Shown here: in pieces, positions 9,976-18,309 of the stretch
Layout: every line of letters begins with the position of its first letter
Position numbering within the stretch: the stretch's first letter is position 1
Position numbers and translations under genes: made by a program
NCBI RefSeq assembly: GCF_900106565.1
Contig: NZ_FNNJ01000007.1
Location: 62,016-126,015, forward strand
DNA: 64,000 nucleotides
Direction of reading: 5' to 3'
Source: Lutibacter oricola
GTDB taxonomy: Bacteria; Bacteroidota; Bacteroidia; Flavobacteriales; Flavobacteriaceae
The notes under the pieces: generated by a model
Told to the model about the DNA's origin: nothing
The model's input: the letters and a program-made list of their open reading frames with translations, nothing else
The model's database searches: none

Positions 9976-10006
9976 AAAAAGGGTTTGTACTATACAAACC
10001 CTTTTT
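9976..10006 (-). terminator. Intrinsic terminator overlapping the response-regulator stop codon
   Basis: Arms AAAAAGGGTTTGTA (9976-9989) and TACAAACCCTTTTT (9993-10006) pair perfectly over 14 bp with a 3-base loop. The loop is exactly the TAG stop codon of the response regulator gene, and the upstream arm encodes its last residues (KGFV). Read on the minus strand, the stem ends in a T-run, as expected for rho-independent termination. Confidence 0.8.
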
Positions 10007-10664
10007 CTTTCGCTTTTAATATTAACTCTCTATCACCATCAGCTTCAAAGAGAATTTTTAGTTGTTTTTTTCTTTTTTCTAAGCCTGCCAGTGACATTGG
10101 AATTATGGTTGGTAAGTCTTTCATTTTTGTACCAATAGACATTTCATAAATTAATTGTCTATCTATTTTATCTAATTTATAATCTACCGAATTTTGTTTT
10201 CTAAATAACTCTAAAACTGACTTACTATAGTAAGGAGTATCTTCAAGAATTGATTTGACTGCAACTATTAGCTCGTCCTTTGTTATGTCATTTTTTATTA
10301 AAAACCCATTTGGATTTACACTTTTTAAAATTACTTGAATTCTAAAATTATCATTAAACGTTGTTGAAATTACAATTTTACAAGTAGGAATGTCTTTTCT
10401 TAATTTAGTTCCTAAATCTTCACCAGATAAAATCTTTCCGTCTGAAGATGGCGGTAAGGATATATCTAGTAATGCAATATCAATTCCTTTTTTATTTGAA
10501 ACCGCTTCCTCTATTTCTTCAACAGCATCATCACAATTTTCAACTATAGTTATATTGAAATCGACTTCTTCATTTTCTGAAGACACCAAATCAAATGCAC
10601 TTTTATATGCATTCGCTATTAATGGATGATCATCTACAATTAAAATGTTATAAGTCTTACTCAT
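9990..10664 (-). CDS. NarL/LuxR-type response regulator
   Basis: The product of about 224 residues has an N-terminal receiver domain: acidic pocket VDDHP, phospho-acceptor Asp in ALLDISLPP, and the conserved Lys in GFLIKND. The C-terminal region (KIDRQLIYEMSIGTKMKDL through SLAGLEKRKKQLK) is a divergent LuxR-type helix-turn-helix. The ATG at 10664 (MSKTYNIL) is chosen over 10688 because the longer form would run into the kinase gene and adds residues outside the receiver fold. The kinase gene ends 5 bases upstream, so both form a two-component operon. The target genes are unknown. Confidence 0.9.
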   Translation of the reverse strand: MSKTYNILIVDDHPLIANAYKSAFDLVSSENEEVDFNITIVENCDDAVEEIEEAVSNKKGIDIALLDISLPPSSDGKILSGEDLGTKLRKDIPTCKIVISTTFNDNFRIQVILKSVNPNGFLIKNDITKDELIVAVKSILEDTPYYSKSVLELFRKQNSVDYKLDKIDRQLIYEMSIGTKMKDLPTIIPMSLAGLEKRKKQLKILFEADGDRELILKAKEKGFV

Positions 10665-10669
10665 TACAG

Positions 10670-12718
10670 TTATTTTTTTATTTCGCAAGATACCAATATT
10701 TGAGTACCCATATTTATTTCTGATTTTATATTTAACATTCCTCCAAGGTTTTTAACCCGGCTTCTCATATTTTTAAGACCAATTCCTTTCTTTTTTTGCT
10801 TAGAATTAAACCCAATTCCATTATCCTCGACTTTTAAAGTTAACCATTCATTCTCCAACTTAACTGAAATTTTTGTTAAATCTGCATTAGAATACTTAAT
10901 TATATTTTGTAAAGCCTCTTGTATTATTCTATAATAATTAATTTTTACTTCATCACTTATTGTAAGCCAATCAACTTGTTTATCGCAATTATACTCGTAT
11001 TTAAAGTTGCCTAATTTTGCTTTTTGAATTATTAAATCTTCAATAATTACATTAAAATCTTCTTTAGAAAATAAAATTTCACTTTTTAATTCGTGAGAAA
11101 TTGTTCTTATTTCTTTTTCAATGGATTGTAGTTCATCTATATATAACTGATGTTGCTTCATTGTTTCCTCATCACCCTTCATATTCAAGAATCCTAAGCC
11201 CAATCTTGTTCCAAAAATTTTTCCTAGAACACCATCATGTAAGTCCGCTGCAATTCTATTACGCTCATTAAACCTACCTTCTTCCAATTTTGCTTGTTGC
11301 TTTAACATTAATGACAAAATTTCTTGATTTGACTTTTCTTGTTCTTTTTCAAAAAGTAATTCTTTATTTTTTGATCTTTGAAACCTTATTAAATATGCTA
11401 ATAACATAAATAAAAGTATTACTAAAGAAGACCCTAAGATAAGTATTTTTTGTTGAGATAAAATTTCTGTTTTTTCAATATATTCGTCAGTCTCAAAACG
11501 TATTCTAGTAAACTTATTTCTAGTTTTTCTATCTTCAACATTAAGGCTATCGTTTAATCTAATGTAATTATTTAGATAGTTAACAGAGTTTTTCTTTTCT
11601 AACTTAGATAGTAAACTAAGCATCTCTAACCTATCTTTATAACCACTAATTTTAAAAGCTATTTTTCTAGCTGATTTAGCATATTCAATTGCTTGAGCAG
11701 TATCGCCCCTATATGCTAAAAATTTTGCAAGGTTCATTTTACTTAAAACAATACCTGCATTATTCTTTAAACTATCTCTTATCCTTAAAGCATAATTTAA
11801 GTCTTTATAAACATTTAAAGTGTCACCTTTTAAAAATTTAGTATAAGCAATATTATCTATTACTCTAACATAAAAACTTAGATTTTCCTTTTGTAAATTT
11901 GAATTCTCAAGTGATTTTTCGAAATAACTTATTGATTTATCATACTCTTTTAGATCTCTATAAACCAGTCCTAAGTTCCCTAATGTCCATTCCTTAAAAT
12001 TATTCTTTTTTTGAGATTTTTTGAGATATTCTAAAGCTTTATTACTTGCTATAATTGATTTATCATACTCCTTTAAACTTCTATAAACTAAGCCTAAGTG
12101 ATTATAACAATTATATAAGGATTGATTCTTATTAAAACGTTTATAAATATCAACATCTAATTTTTCGTACATATTTATAGCTTCATATGCTGATATTTCA
12201 CTTCCGGTATAATCTTTAGTTCTTCCTTGAATAAAACTTAAATTATATAGCATTTGAGCAACATAATAATCATGTTTTACTGTTTTAAATTGTAAAAACG
12301 ATTTATTAAAATAATAATAAGCACTATCGTATATATGTTTTCTTGTATAATAACCTGCATAATTCCAATTAATATCACCTAAGCTTAAAGAATCATCTAA
12401 CTTTGTAGCTAAAGCAATAGCTTCTTTATTTACTTTAAACAACTGGGTTTTATTTGTGCTTAAAGCAATTAATGATATTTTTCTAAAATATTTAATTCTT
12501 GCAGTATCTTCCCTTACCTGCTTTGCAGTTTCAAAAGCTTTGTCTAAAAATAATATTCTCTCATCCAATGTGTATTTTTTTCCCTTTGACTCTTTTAATA
12601 AAAAAATTATGCTATCTCCAACAGCATTATTAGGGGTTAACTTTTTCTTTTTATTGCAACCCAATAAAAAAGAAAAAAAGAAAAAAATAAGTAGACTATA
12701 TAAAAAGTATTTATTCAA
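10670..12718 (-). CDS. TPR-containing sensor histidine kinase (HisKA_3 type)
   Basis: The 682-residue protein begins with a hydrophobic leader ending in a lipobox-like FLLGC (Cys21). Residues 55-400 are tetratricopeptide repeats (for example LVYRSLKEYDKSI and LVYRDLKEYDKSI). A membrane span lies at 425-446, followed by a coiled coil. The kinase core has a HisKA_3 H-box with His494 in ADLHDGVLG, and an ATPase domain with DNGIGF and KGIGLKNMRSRV. Sensing is expected through periplasmic TPRs. A lipobox together with an internal membrane span is a common arrangement in Bacteroidota kinases. It is coupled to the response regulator downstream. Confidence 0.92.
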   Translation of the reverse strand: MNKYFLYSLLIFFFFSFLLGCNKKKKLTPNNAVGDSIIFLLKESKGKKYTLDERILFLDKAFETAKQVREDTARIKYFRKISLIALSTNKTQLFKVNKEAIALATKLDDSLSLGDINWNYAGYYTRKHIYDSAYYYFNKSFLQFKTVKHDYYVAQMLYNLSFIQGRTKDYTGSEISAYEAINMYEKLDVDIYKRFNKNQSLYNCYNHLGLVYRSLKEYDKSIIASNKALEYLKKSQKKNNFKEWTLGNLGLVYRDLKEYDKSISYFEKSLENSNLQKENLSFYVRVIDNIAYTKFLKGDTLNVYKDLNYALRIRDSLKNNAGIVLSKMNLAKFLAYRGDTAQAIEYAKSARKIAFKISGYKDRLEMLSLLSKLEKKNSVNYLNNYIRLNDSLNVEDRKTRNKFTRIRFETDEYIEKTEILSQQKILILGSSLVILLFMLLAYLIRFQRSKNKELLFEKEQEKSNQEILSLMLKQQAKLEEGRFNERNRIAADLHDGVLGKIFGTRLGLGFLNMKGDEETMKQHQLYIDELQSIEKEIRTISHELKSEILFSKEDFNVIIEDLIIQKAKLGNFKYEYNCDKQVDWLTISDEVKINYYRIIQEALQNIIKYSNADLTKISVKLENEWLTLKVEDNGIGFNSKQKKKGIGLKNMRSRVKNLGGMLNIKSEINMGTQILVSCEIKK

Positions 12719-12746
12719 AAGCTTTTTTTATTTAAAACAAAACTAC

Positions 12747-12779
12747 TAAAAAAGCCTTAAAGTATAAATTTAAGGCTTT
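12747..12779 (-). terminator. Terminator of the small lipoprotein gene
   Basis: AAAGCCTTAA (12751-12760) and TTAAGGCTTT (12770-12779) form a 10-bp stem with a 9-base loop. On the minus strand the stem runs into TTTTTT. It lies 26 bases after the stop of the small lipoprotein gene at 12806 and upstream of the kinase gene, so it separates the two transcripts. Confidence 0.75.
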
Positions 12780-12805
12780 ATTAAGGTTAATATGTTATTA
12801 CGGAA

Positions 12806-12964
12806 TTATCTACCGTCTGCATATGTTTCATTTCCTTCTTCTCCTTCAGCTCTTACTTGATCTAATGAATATAATTGTTCATCTGTATCAATACTATCTG
12901 ATGTACAAGAAATAAACAATGTTGAAAATAATGATAATGCGATTAGAAATTTAATAGTTTTCAT
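12806..12964 (-). CDS. Small 52-residue lipoprotein, unknown function
   Basis: Reading the minus strand from the ATG at 12964 gives 52 residues starting MKTIKFLIALSLFSTLFISC. This is a clean lipoprotein signal with lipobox FISC (Cys20), followed by a short acidic tail (DSIDTDEQLYSLDQ, EGEEGNETYADGR). The gene has its own downstream terminator and lies between the TPR kinase and the LytTR regulator. Signal-peptide quality, the terminator and the absence of competing frames support a real gene. The mature part, about 32 residues, shows no domain and its function is unknown. Confidence 0.75.
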   Translation of the reverse strand: MKTIKFLIALSLFSTLFISCTSDSIDTDEQLYSLDQVRAEGEEGNETYADGR

Positions 12965-13140
12965 GTTTTTAAGGGATTATAAGGGTTTAAAAATTATTTT
13001 TAACTTGAAAGGCTCTAACTAAAAAACCTTCAACAACACAGCTAAACTACTTATTAACAATATTTTATACTAAAAAAAACAACTGTCTTTAGCAAAACCA
13101 AAGGATCTAAAAGGGAATACTATTAGTTTGAGAGGGAAAT

Positions 13141-13866
13141 TTAATTTAAGGATTGATAAGAATGACCGGATAGCGCTTTATTAATAAGCTCTATATTTTT
13201 AATATAAGTTTTGGTGAAAGGAACCTTATAACTATTCTTTTTAATAGAACAAAAATGCTTGCCGTATTGAATTCTTGACACAAAATTTTTATTTATTATA
13301 TAACTTTTATGAATTCTATGAAAATTATCTGGTAGCGTACTTTCAAAAGTTTTAAGGGTTTTATAGGCACTTATTATATTTCCATCGTTCATATAAAAAT
13401 CAGTAGTATTATTATCGGCTTTCAAAAATAAAATTTCATCTGTTTTTAGATATTGATAATCTTTATAAGATTTTAAACATAAGTGCTTTCTTGATCTTGC
13501 AGGGATTTTTTTTAGCACTCTTAAAGCCGATTTTCTAATTTCTAATTCAGACAATGGTTTTAATAAAAAATCGATAAATCCATTTTTAATAACCTCATAC
13601 AACCTATCTTTCGAATTAGACATTGCAATAAATACAGGAAACTCCTGATTAAACAAGTTTAGCTCTCTAGTAAATTCAAATGGATTTTCAATTACATTAT
13701 CAATATTAAAAAAAACAAGGTCAGGTGCCTCCTTTAAAATTACATTCATAGCTGTATTATACTCATTACAAATGCCGATAAAATTAAAATCGGCATAATC
13801 ATTCAAAACATTTTTTATGCTTTGGATAGAATTTTGATTGTTGTCAATTATTAAATAATTACGCAT
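13141..13866 (-). CDS. LytTR-family response regulator with degenerate receiver
   Basis: About 241 residues: a receiver-like domain (1-115) and a LytTR DNA-binding domain (about 130-235; CLKSYKDYQYLKTDEILFL, TLPDNFHRIHKSYIINK). The receiver lacks the phospho-acceptor: the expected Asp in the PDLVFFxID strand is Asn. The acidic pocket is reduced to IIDNNQ, while the Lys in FLLKPL remains. Phosphorylation-independent control is therefore likely. The start at 13866 (MRNYLIID) is chosen because the 17 residues encoded upstream are not part of the fold. No histidine kinase of the LytS type is adjacent. Confidence 0.87.
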   Translation of the reverse strand: MRNYLIIDNNQNSIQSIKNVLNDYADFNFIGICNEYNTAMNVILKEAPDLVFFNIDNVIENPFEFTRELNLFNQEFPVFIAMSNSKDRLYEVIKNGFIDFLLKPLSELEIRKSALRVLKKIPARSRKHLCLKSYKDYQYLKTDEILFLKADNNTTDFYMNDGNIISAYKTLKTFESTLPDNFHRIHKSYIINKNFVSRIQYGKHFCSIKKNSYKVPFTKTYIKNIELINKALSGHSYQSLN

Positions 13867-14265
13867 TTTTAATTGAAGGGATATATGGTTATCTACCAAA
13901 GGTAGATAAGTTAACACTACTTTTAGTAAGGGAAATCCTCCTTATGTTTATGGTTAAAACAATTCAATTCCTTCAATTAAGGCGTACATTTACAGTACTA
14001 TTAAACATTAGTATTTGTTATTAAGAACGTTTTAGTAAGTATTTATTTTAATAATTACTATAGTTAAATACTTTGAGAGTGGTATTTAACCATAAAATAT
14101 ACTAAAACCTTTACATAGTGTGAATGAAAAATACATTTAGTCATTAAACAAGTAATTACCAAATGATATTCAAGGGCTATTTATAACATTAGGTAGTGAG
14201 TAAAAGTATTTTTTAACCCCTACAATTCACACTAGAAATAGTTAGATAAAAATTCTAACTAAAAA
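13867..14265. other. Intergenic region of about 400 bases, no gene seen
   Basis: No credible reading frame is present. Three inverted repeats are visible: GTTAAATAC / GTATTTAAC (14063-14071 and 14082-14090), TAGTGTGAAT / ATTCACACTA (14116-14125 and 14225-14234, far apart) and AGTTAGA / TCTAACT (14240-14246 and 14254-14260). The stretch could hold the LytTR promoter and its binding sites, but nothing fixes this. Confidence 0.5.
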
Positions 14266-14300
14266 AAACCTGATAATTTATAATTATCAGGTTTCTTCTT
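14261..14300 (-). terminator. Terminator after the DUF4861 gene
   Basis: AAACCTGATAATT (14266-14278) pairs with AATTATCAGGTTT (14282-14294) over 13 bp with a 3-base loop. Eight A residues precede it, giving a T-run on the minus strand, and CTTCTTTTTT follows on the plus strand. It lies about 25 bases past the stop of the DUF4861 gene and closes the kduI-kduD-DUF4861 transcript. Confidence 0.85.
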
Positions 14301-14319
14301 TTTTATTAACTCTATAAAT

Positions 14320-15492
14320 TTAATACTGTTTAATAATTAAAGGTGTGTTTACCTTTAAAGAAAACTCGTTTAAATAGTTTTCCCATTCTTTTTTATTATT
14401 AATCTGTTTGCTTTTTTTCCATCCAAAACCTGCATAATAAATTACTTTATTATTAATTACATTCAAGTTAGTATAAGCATTACTTAAATCTTTTTTTGAA
14501 GTTACATATTTTTCAAAATCTATAAAATATTCTTTCGAAGCTAAAATAGTTGTTCCCAATTCAGAATCTGCATGTGGCTGCCAATAGCTAACCCATCCAT
14601 TTTTTCTACTACCTGTAACCTCACCATCTTTTTCGTGCAATGTTAAACCTGCTGCAACTCTATTTGTACCTTCTATACTAATTTCAAATTTAGATAAGTT
14701 ACTTCCATAATCTAAACTAATAACTCTAGACTCTTTAATTATATTCCCATTAGCATCCCAATCTTCATAATTTAAATAAAAACTAGTTCTAATTGGTCCG
14801 GTAGAAATAACTTTCCAATCTGTATAATTTTTAGAAAAATAATATGACGAATCTTTTTTAACAGCAATTCCACCAACACCTCTACTTACACCTACATGAA
14901 AATTATCTAACCCTTCACCTGTATCTTCGTGATAAGTACCTGTTTTATCTGAGTGTTTTTTATACCATTTATTAATAATCGGGTATTCAACACGTTTTAA
15001 CCACGCGTCTACACCGCTTGAAAGCGTACCTCCTTTTACACCATCTTCTATCATCTTTTGAGCCGTTGGCCCGTAAACTCTAAAAGCTACTTTATTGTTT
15101 TCCCAAGCAAAATCATCTGTTCTTTCAGGAACAAAACGAGCGTAACAACGTTCTTCAAAAACTGGTTTATCTTCATTTGAAATAGTAACAACTTCAAACT
15201 TTTTTTTTGAATTAGCAGCTATTTTTGGCTGAAATAACAATTGATCCACAACTCCATCTCCATCAATATCTACTAATTGTGATACTTGAATTTTGTTAGA
15301 ACTAACATCTCTAATTCCTATTGTAGTTAAATCTTCAACCTTTAAAAAATCTTTAGACAATTCAACTGTTTCAAAAGATCTATCAATATTTAACGTGTTT
15401 TCTATGGTAATAAGTTGCTTCACTTTTTCTTGTGAACAACTTGTAATTAAACCAATACAAAAAATAATGAATGCAACTGTTTTTAATTTCAT
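14320..15492 (-). CDS. DUF4861 lipoprotein of the uronate island
   Basis: The 390-residue protein has a lipoprotein signal (MKLKTVAFIIFCIGLITSC). Its body matches the DUF4861 pattern: DIDGDGVVDQLLFQ, VPERTDDFAWENNKVAFRVYGP, EDTGEGLDNFHVGVSRGVGG and GLTLHEKDG. DUF4861 is a beta-rich family found in polysaccharide loci of Bacteroidota that process pectic or other uronate polymers. Its reaction is not established, and it may act on oligosaccharides at the cell surface or in the periplasm. It is the last gene after kduI and kduD, 33 bases after kduD, which ties it to unsaturated uronate metabolism. Confidence 0.85.
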   Translation of the reverse strand: MKLKTVAFIIFCIGLITSCSQEKVKQLITIENTLNIDRSFETVELSKDFLKVEDLTTIGIRDVSSNKIQVSQLVDIDGDGVVDQLLFQPKIAANSKKKFEVVTISNEDKPVFEERCYARFVPERTDDFAWENNKVAFRVYGPTAQKMIEDGVKGGTLSSGVDAWLKRVEYPIINKWYKKHSDKTGTYHEDTGEGLDNFHVGVSRGVGGIAVKKDSSYYFSKNYTDWKVISTGPIRTSFYLNYEDWDANGNIIKESRVISLDYGSNLSKFEISIEGTNRVAAGLTLHEKDGEVTGSRKNGWVSYWQPHADSELGTTILASKEYFIDFEKYVTSKKDLSNAYTNLNVINNKVIYYAGFGWKKSKQINNKKEWENYLNEFSLKVNTPLIIKQY

Positions 15493-15525
15493 AATATAAA
15501 TTGGGTATAAAAAATATACATTTAT

Positions 15526-16320
15526 TTAATCTTCGTTTGCTGGCTTTCCAATAGTCGCTAATATTCCACCATCTACATAAACTACTTGCCCACTAACAAA
15601 ATCACTTGCTTTTGAACTTAAAAATATAGCTGCTCCTTGCAAATCTGAAGGATCTCCCCAACGTCCAGCTGGAGTTCTACCAACAATAAAATCGTTAAAC
15701 GGATGTCCATCAACTCTTATTGGCTCTGTTTGTGATGTAGCAAAATATCCTGGTCCTATTCCATTTATTTGAATATTGTGTTTAGCCCATTCAGTAGCCA
15801 TATTTTGAGTTAACATTTTTAACCCACCTTTAGCAGCTGCATAGGCTCCAACAGTATTTCTACCAAGCTCACTCATCATAGAGCAAATATTGATTATTTT
15901 TCCTTCTTTTCTAGAAATCATACCTTTTACAACGTGTTTAGACACAATAAAAGGGCTTACTAAATCCACTTTAATCACTTGTTCAAAATCTGCAACCTCC
16001 ATTTCTTCTAATGGAGTTCTCTTTATGATACCAGCATTATTTACTAAAATATCAATAACACCAACTTCAGTCTCTATCTTTGTAATATTTTCAATTACCT
16101 CTGCTTCATTAGTAACATCAAAACGATAACCAAAAGCTTTTAAACCCAACTTTTTATATTCGGCTACTGCGTTGTCTAATTTTTCTTGTGAAGAGGCTCC
16201 GTTAATAATTAAGGTAGCTCCGGCATTTCCTAAACCAATTGCCATAGCCATTCCTAATCCGTGAGTTGCACCTGTTACTAAAGCAACTTTTCCTGTTAAA
16301 TCAAATAATTTTATAGACAT
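15526..16320 (-). CDS. kduD: 2-dehydro-3-deoxy-D-gluconate 5-dehydrogenase KduD
   Basis: A 264-residue short-chain dehydrogenase with TGATHGLGMA (cofactor loop), NNAG, and the catalytic S147, Y160 and K164 (YAAAKGG). The ends SQTEPIRVDGHPF and GRWGDPSDLQG fit the KduD group. KduD reduces or oxidises between 2,5-diketo-3-deoxygluconate and 2-keto-3-deoxygluconate (KDG), the step after KduI. Its ATG overlaps the kduI stop as TAATG. KDG kinase and KDPG aldolase genes are not in the window. Confidence 0.92.
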   Translation of the reverse strand: MSIKLFDLTGKVALVTGATHGLGMAMAIGLGNAGATLIINGASSQEKLDNAVAEYKKLGLKAFGYRFDVTNEAEVIENITKIETEVGVIDILVNNAGIIKRTPLEEMEVADFEQVIKVDLVSPFIVSKHVVKGMISRKEGKIINICSMMSELGRNTVGAYAAAKGGLKMLTQNMATEWAKHNIQINGIGPGYFATSQTEPIRVDGHPFNDFIVGRTPAGRWGDPSDLQGAAIFLSSKASDFVSGQVVYVDGGILATIGKPANED

Positions 16321-17162
16321 TATCTCATTTCATTAATTGCGCACATATCCATATCACTATAATCTAAATTTTCACCAGCCATACCCCAAATAAATGTATA
16401 GTTACTTGTTCCTGAACCTGAATGTATTGACCAAGGTGGAGAAATTACAGCTTCGTTATTTGCCATCCATATGTGGCGAGTTTCATTTGGTTGTCCCATA
16501 AAATGACATACTGCTTGATCTTCTGGCACTTCAATATAAAAATACACTTCCATTCTTCTATCGTGGACGTGTGCAGGCATTGTATTCCATACACTTCCAG
16601 GTTTTAAAGTTGTCATACCCATTTGTAGTTGACAAACATCTACAACACTATTTACTATATATTTTCTTAATGTACGTGCATTTGCAGTTTCAGGAGAACC
16701 TAATTCAACAACCTCAACATCATTAATTCCAATTTTTTTAATAGGAAATGCCTTGTGTGCTGGAGTAGAATTTAAATAAAACTGTGCTGGATTTTCCTTA
16801 GACTCACTTGTAAATACAACACTCTTATTTCCTTGCCCAACATACAACGCTTCTTTATGATCTAAAACATAAGACTCTCCGTCTATTGTAACTGTTCCTG
16901 AACCTCCAATATTAATAACACCCAACTCTCTTCTATCTAAAAAGTTTTCAGACTTCAATGTATCTAAAGTTTCTAAGGCAAGAGCCTCACCTACTGGCAC
17001 AGCACTACCAACCATAAACCTATCGTAATGAGAGTACACCCATTTTACTTGGTTAGCAATCATTAAATCATTCACCAAAAACTCATCTCTTAGTGCTTGT
17101 GTATCATATTTTTTTACAGCCTCTGGACTTGAAGCATATCTAACTTCGTAATTTGTATTCAT
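16320..17162 (-). CDS. kduI: 5-dehydro-4-deoxy-D-glucuronate isomerase KduI
   Basis: About 280 residues of the KduI cupin. Zinc ligands are visible as His198, His200 and Glu205 in PAHVHDRRMEVYFY and His247 in PPWSIHSG, almost the numbering of the E. coli enzyme. The start at 17162 (MNTNYEVRY) is preferred over 17186, since family members begin here and the extra residues (MPEFKKIF) reach into the promoter. KduI isomerises the 4-deoxy-5-keto-uronate released from unsaturated oligosaccharides by GH88/GH105 enzymes. It is the first gene of the minus-strand arm and is divergent from the LacI regulator. Confidence 0.94.
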   Translation of the reverse strand: MNTNYEVRYASSPEAVKKYDTQALRDEFLVNDLMIANQVKWVYSHYDRFMVGSAVPVGEALALETLDTLKSENFLDRRELGVINIGGSGTVTIDGESYVLDHKEALYVGQGNKSVVFTSESKENPAQFYLNSTPAHKAFPIKKIGINDVEVVELGSPETANARTLRKYIVNSVVDVCQLQMGMTTLKPGSVWNTMPAHVHDRRMEVYFYIEVPEDQAVCHFMGQPNETRHIWMANNEAVISPPWSIHSGSGTSNYTFIWGMAGENLDYSDMDMCAINEMR

Positions 17163-17206
17163 AAATATCTTTTTAAATTCAGGCATAAAAGTACAAATAT
17201 TTTATT

Positions 17207-17228
17207 AAAATACAATCGATTGTATTTT
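17207..17228. promoter_or_regulatory. Perfect 22-bp palindrome, probable LacI operator
   Basis: Half-site AAAATACAATC (17207-17217) is followed directly by its exact complement GATTGTATTTT (17218-17228). The central CG step and even symmetry are typical of LacI-family operators, and the site lies between kduI and a lacI-type gene. It covers the position of the -33 element of the regulator promoter, so autorepression and control of the kdu arm are both expected. Confidence 0.8.
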
Positions 17229-17251
17229 TGAATTTTTTTATACTATATTTG
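17220..17251 (+). promoter_or_regulatory. Bacteroidota-type promoter of the LacI-DUF5060-GH88 operon
   Basis: TATATTTG (17244-17251) is an exact match to the -7 consensus TAnnTTTG. A TTG at 17220-17222 lies 21 bases upstream, within the reported 17-23 spacing. The TTG falls inside the palindromic operator. A start of transcription a few bases after 17251 gives a leader of roughly 30 bases for the ATG at 17287. Confidence 0.6.
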
Positions 17252-17286
17252 AAATGAAATTACACCAAACCAATTTCAAAAATTAT

Positions 17287-18309
17287 ATGCATAAAGGAAA
17301 AATTACTATTCATGATATCTCTAAAGAATTAGGAATTGATAGCTCTACCGTTTCTAGAGCGCTAAACAATAGTCCACGAGTTTCTAAAAAAACAAAAGAA
17401 AAAATTTCAGCTAAAGCAAAAGAATTAGGTTACCAACGCAATAGCTTAGCTTCTAAATTAAGAACCAACAAAACACATACTATTGGTGTTATTATTCCTC
17501 GTATCTCACGTCACTTTTTCGCTTCTGCAATTGCTGGAATTGAAGAAACTGCTTACGATGCTGGTTATGACGTTATTATTTGTCAATCTTTAGATAGTTA
17601 TGAGCGTGAACAAAAATTAATTGAAACCCTATTAGCTAACAGAGTTGATGGAATTATAATTTCAATTTCTATGGAAACTACAAATTACAACCATTTAGAC
17701 AGGTACAAAGCCAATGGTTTTCCAATGATATTTTTTGATAGACCTTGCGAAACAGAAAAGAACACCAATGTAATAATTGACGATTTTCAGGCAAGTTTTG
17801 AAGTTACTGAGCACTTAATTTTTAATGGTTATAAAAATATTGTTCATTTTTCAGGCCCTCAAACAAACTTACTATATCAAAACAGATGTAAAGGTTACAA
17901 AGCTGCATTAAAAAAACATAAGTACCCAATACGAAAAGAATACATAATTGAATCTAAATTAATGGAAGAAGATGGTATCGAAAACGCTAAAAAAGCACTA
18001 AATCTGCCAAATGTAGATGCCATTTATTCTGCAAATGATATGGCTGCAATTAGTGCCATGCAATACTTAAAATCGCAAAACATTAAAATTCCCGAACAAA
18101 TAGCTTTTGCAGGTTTTAGTAACGAACCTGTTTCCGCAGTTATTGAACCTTCTTTAACAACTGTAAACCAACCAAGTTTTGAAATGGGTAAAGTTGCAAC
18201 CAATATATTGTTTGACCAATTGAATAACAATACAAGAGAAAATAAAACTACCATATTAGAACCAACACTTATTATAAGAAACTCATCTTCAAAAACTAAT
18301 AATAACTAA
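17287..18309 (+). CDS. LacI-family regulator of the uronate island
   Basis: About 340 residues with an N-terminal LacI helix-turn-helix (ITIHDISKELGIDSSTVSRA, with hinge LRTNKTHTIGVIIP) and a periplasmic-binding-protein-like sensor domain ending in DPTLIIR-like EPTLIIRNSS. The ATG at 17287 is preferred over 17254. The latter lies only two bases after the -7 box, and the residues before MHKGKIT are not part of the DNA-binding fold. The gene ends with a TAATG overlap with the DUF5060 gene, so regulator and enzymes share one transcript. The ligand is probably a uronate or a short oligosaccharide (inference). Confidence 0.9.
   Translation: MHKGKITIHDISKELGIDSSTVSRALNNSPRVSKKTKEKISAKAKELGYQRNSLASKLRTNKTHTIGVIIPRISRHFFASAIAGIEETAYDAGYDVIICQSLDSYEREQKLIETLLANRVDGIIISISMETTNYNHLDRYKANGFPMIFFDRPCETEKNTNVIIDDFQASFEVTEHLIFNGYKNIVHFSGPQTNLLYQNRCKGYKAALKKHKYPIRKEYIIESKLMEEDGIENAKKALNLPNVDAIYSANDMAAISAMQYLKSQNIKIPEQIAFAGFSNEPVSAVIEPSLTTVNQPSFEMGKVATNILFDQLNNNTRENKTTILEPTLIIRNSSSKTNNN

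Noticed and set aside
9904-10149. Plus-strand frame over the end of the response regulator
   Set aside because: It overlaps the regulator gene antisense and the terminator; no homology or start site.
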